NCBI RefSeq assembly: GCF_020149765.1
Contig: NZ_CP083810.1
Coordinates: 124,001 to 188,000 of the forward strand
Length of the DNA: 64,000 nt
Reading direction: 5' to 3'
Source: Pantoea agglomerans
Lineage (GTDB): Bacteria > Pseudomonadota > Gammaproteobacteria > Enterobacterales > Enterobacteriaceae
This document shows, in pieces, positions 62,217-64,000 of this stretch. Under the pieces are notes generated by a model, which saw only the letters and a program-made list of their open reading frames with translations, was not told the DNA's origin and ran no database searches. Position 1 is the stretch's first letter. Each line of letters begins with the position of its first letter. Made by a program: the position numbers and the translations under genes.

Positions 62217-62567
62217 ATGAAAATCACAAATTCGCTTTTTGTTATACTGATGTTATCCCTGCCAGCGATTTCCGCAGAACATTCAGAAATGAAAATGTCA
62301 GATATATCCTCATCGGCATCGTCACAGGAATATATGTCCGGCATGAAAGGTATGCATGACAAAATGATGGCCGCTGTAAAAGAGTCCGATCCCGACAAGG
62401 CTTTTGCGAAAGGCATGGTAGCACACCATGAAGGGGCAATAGCAATGGCTGAGACCGAGCTAAAATACGGAAAAGATCCGGAAATGAGAAAGCTCGCGCA
62501 GGACATCATTAAAGCTCAAAAAGGTGAAATTGAGCAGATGAATAAATGGCTTGGTAATCAAAAATAA
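62217..62567 (+). CDS. DUF305-family periplasmic protein
   Basis: The 116-residue protein has a signal peptide (ending LPAISA) and the DUF305 pattern FAKGMVAHHEGAIAMAETEL plus a Met-rich start (MKMSD, MSGMKGMHDKMMAA). Such proteins are four-helix ferritin-like folds that often bind copper (CopM-like) and accompany copper/silver loci. It has its own terminator. Confidence 0.85.
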   Translation: MKITNSLFVILMLSLPAISAEHSEMKMSDISSSASSQEYMSGMKGMHDKMMAAVKESDPDKAFAKGMVAHHEGAIAMAETELKYGKDPEMRKLAQDIIKAQKGEIEQMNKWLGNQK

Positions 62568-62643
62568 TGATTGCGGAAATAATATATTGCGCGTACAGTC
62601 AGAGTGTTCCCGGGCACGGGAACCTGTTAATCGTTAATTAATC

Positions 62644-62668
62644 AAAACCCGATTCATTTCGGGTTTTT
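62644..62668 (+). terminator. Terminator after the DUF305 gene
   Basis: AACCCGA, a six-base loop and TCGGGTT are followed by T-rich sequence. The interval to 62973 holds no gene. Confidence 0.75.
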
Positions 62669-62973
62669 CCTTTTACCCCCCCAACGCATGCACTGCACCG
62701 AGTGAAATTCACCTGAGCCAATTCTGCTTGCTTATTATTTCGATGGGAATTGCTGATTTTAATTAAGTCTATGTTTTAAAGGTGTTTCTCATGCCTGGGT
62801 TTGGCAGGGGTTCGTCCTGTTCTCTGGTCATGCGCAATGGCAATTCGCAGTCAGGGCTCAAGACTACTTTTACCTCTTTTTTAACAGAAAGTTTCTGGAC
62901 CCGATACTTGCCGGAAACATCATCTGCTGTTCATCCCGACCAATAAAACGAAGGTATCACTCTCGTTTGAATC

Positions 62974-63888
62974 TCACTTACTTTCCATTTTGTAATAAAG
63001 AATCAAGTTTTCCAGTGATATATCAATACCAACTTTTTTTAATAACCTTTTTCGCGCAGTGTATATTTCTTTCAGCATATCTTCATAACCCTGACCAAGG
63101 TGAATTTGTTTATGGCAATTGCAACACAGAGATATGATATTTTCTTCAACATCAAGAGATGTGTCAAAAGCATCTTGCCTGGACATAGGTACAATGTGAT
63201 GAGGTTCTGTGTAATTTAAGGATGAATTTCGCCTTCTGAATGTTGGGTGGTCACTATCGACTTCACATCTGTAACCTGCTTTATTCAGCGCATTTTGGGA
63301 TACGCCTTTACTCCTGGGATACGAGAGGCCATTTTTTACTTCTATTGCATTTTTCTTTGGTTTGGCTTCCCCTGTATATTCAAACGTCTGAACGTTGTCA
63401 AAGATATTACTTTTCTCTATGGCATTGATCAACTCATCGTCAGAGTAATACTCACTGCTGGCCATTTCTGTTGTACCAAAAAAATCCAGTTCGTTAATTG
63501 CCTGAACAAGTTCCTCACGAATTGTCCATAAGTTTCTTTTGGGTTTTCCGCCGATTTCTTTACTCTTCATTACGGTAATGAATTTTGTACCGGATGCGAT
63601 ATTTCCGACACCTTTAACCTCGAATCTACCAAGTTCTTTTTGAACTCTGCCACCCAGTCCGTTTATGACTCCATTAGCACTCATGCTGTGCAGGTCGTAC
63701 TTCTTACCAATATCGAAGCATGTGCAGGAATGATTTGGCTCAATAAACCATTTTTTTAACGCTGCAATACTTTTTGTGTCAAAAACTTTATCATTTGTTA
63801 ATAAAGTTTTCCATTCTTCCACACTGATATCAATGTCACAGACATACTCTCCATCAATCACTTCGCATATTTTTTTAATCACATTCAT
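62974..63888 (-). CDS. HNH endonuclease-domain protein, possible restriction enzyme
   Basis: The 304-residue protein ends in an HNH domain: Cys in GYRCEVD, EPHHIVPMSRQDAF with the catalytic His pair, and NIISLCCNCHKQIHLG with zinc Cys residues. The N-terminal part (YDLHSMSANGVINGLGGRVQ and the following strands) is a separate module that I do not recognise with certainty. Similar architectures occur in solitary restriction or modification-dependent nucleases. No methyltransferase is visible next to it. Confidence 0.72.
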   Translation of the reverse strand: MNVIKKICEVIDGEYVCDIDISVEEWKTLLTNDKVFDTKSIAALKKWFIEPNHSCTCFDIGKKYDLHSMSANGVINGLGGRVQKELGRFEVKGVGNIASGTKFITVMKSKEIGGKPKRNLWTIREELVQAINELDFFGTTEMASSEYYSDDELINAIEKSNIFDNVQTFEYTGEAKPKKNAIEVKNGLSYPRSKGVSQNALNKAGYRCEVDSDHPTFRRRNSSLNYTEPHHIVPMSRQDAFDTSLDVEENIISLCCNCHKQIHLGQGYEDMLKEIYTARKRLLKKVGIDISLENLILYYKMESK

Positions 63889-64000
63889 TCCCCTGTTATA
63901 CAGATAGTCATAATGAAAATATAAAGCTCGCTAACCGGTATGGTTGCGTAAGGACCGTAGTCTCTCAGAGACCGTGCTTTCTTTTTTTTCAGGCCTGGAC

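Overview
The window looks like part of a large, low-copy accessory plasmid of an enterobacterium, most likely Erwiniaceae (Pantoea-like). The basis is a RepFIB-family RepA with iteron arrays on both sides, a P1-type parA/parB pair, a ResD-like recombinase, and catabolic and transport genes that look chromosomal. The genus assignment is an inference from protein resemblance recalled from memory.

Layout. 1-7.3 kb: cargo genes, namely a molybdenum hydroxylase pair cut by the window edge, a small monooxygenase, a zinc alcohol dehydrogenase with an SRPBCC partner, a YddG-like exporter and a CycA-like permease. 7.4-16.9 kb: the replication and partition module (origin, repA, second iteron block, parB, parA) and a decayed SDR/LysR pair, lying between two IS1 copies. 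17-23.5 kb: IS3-family remnant, VOC pseudogene, periplasmic DsrE-like protein, hmp. 24-28.4 kb: truncated integrase, LysR regulator with an SRPBCC gene, AraC remnant, IS903-like element. 28.4-35.3 kb: an IS1-bounded block with the end of flgM, flgN, lldPRD and half a chemotaxis receptor. 36-43 kb: a defence-like stretch with an OLD-like ATPase/TOPRIM protein, a ResD-like recombinase and a SIR2-HerA gene pair. 44.3-44.75 kb: a compact candidate type I toxin-antitoxin locus. 45-47.7 kb: IS21-family element and IS3-family remnant. 47.8-62.6 kb: silver/copper resistance island (silE, silRS, silCFBA, DUF411, silP, DUF2933, M23 pseudogene, SilE/PcoE-like paralogue, DUF305) with SilR-type operator palindromes. 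63-63.9 kb: HNH endonuclease.

How it works together. Five IS1 copies, each 768 bp and none with matching flanking duplications, divide the first 35 kb into blocks and truncate genes at their edges, so recombination between IS1 copies probably built the mosaic. RepA should act on the upstream iterons to start replication and on the downstream ones for copy control, with ParA/ParB for segregation. The sil island senses Ag+/Cu+ through SilS/SilR, binds metal with SilE and SilF, exports it with SilCBA and the P-type ATPase SilP. SIR2-HerA, the OLD-like protein and the HNH nuclease are plausible phage or plasmid defences. I found no tRNA, rRNA or CRISPR array.
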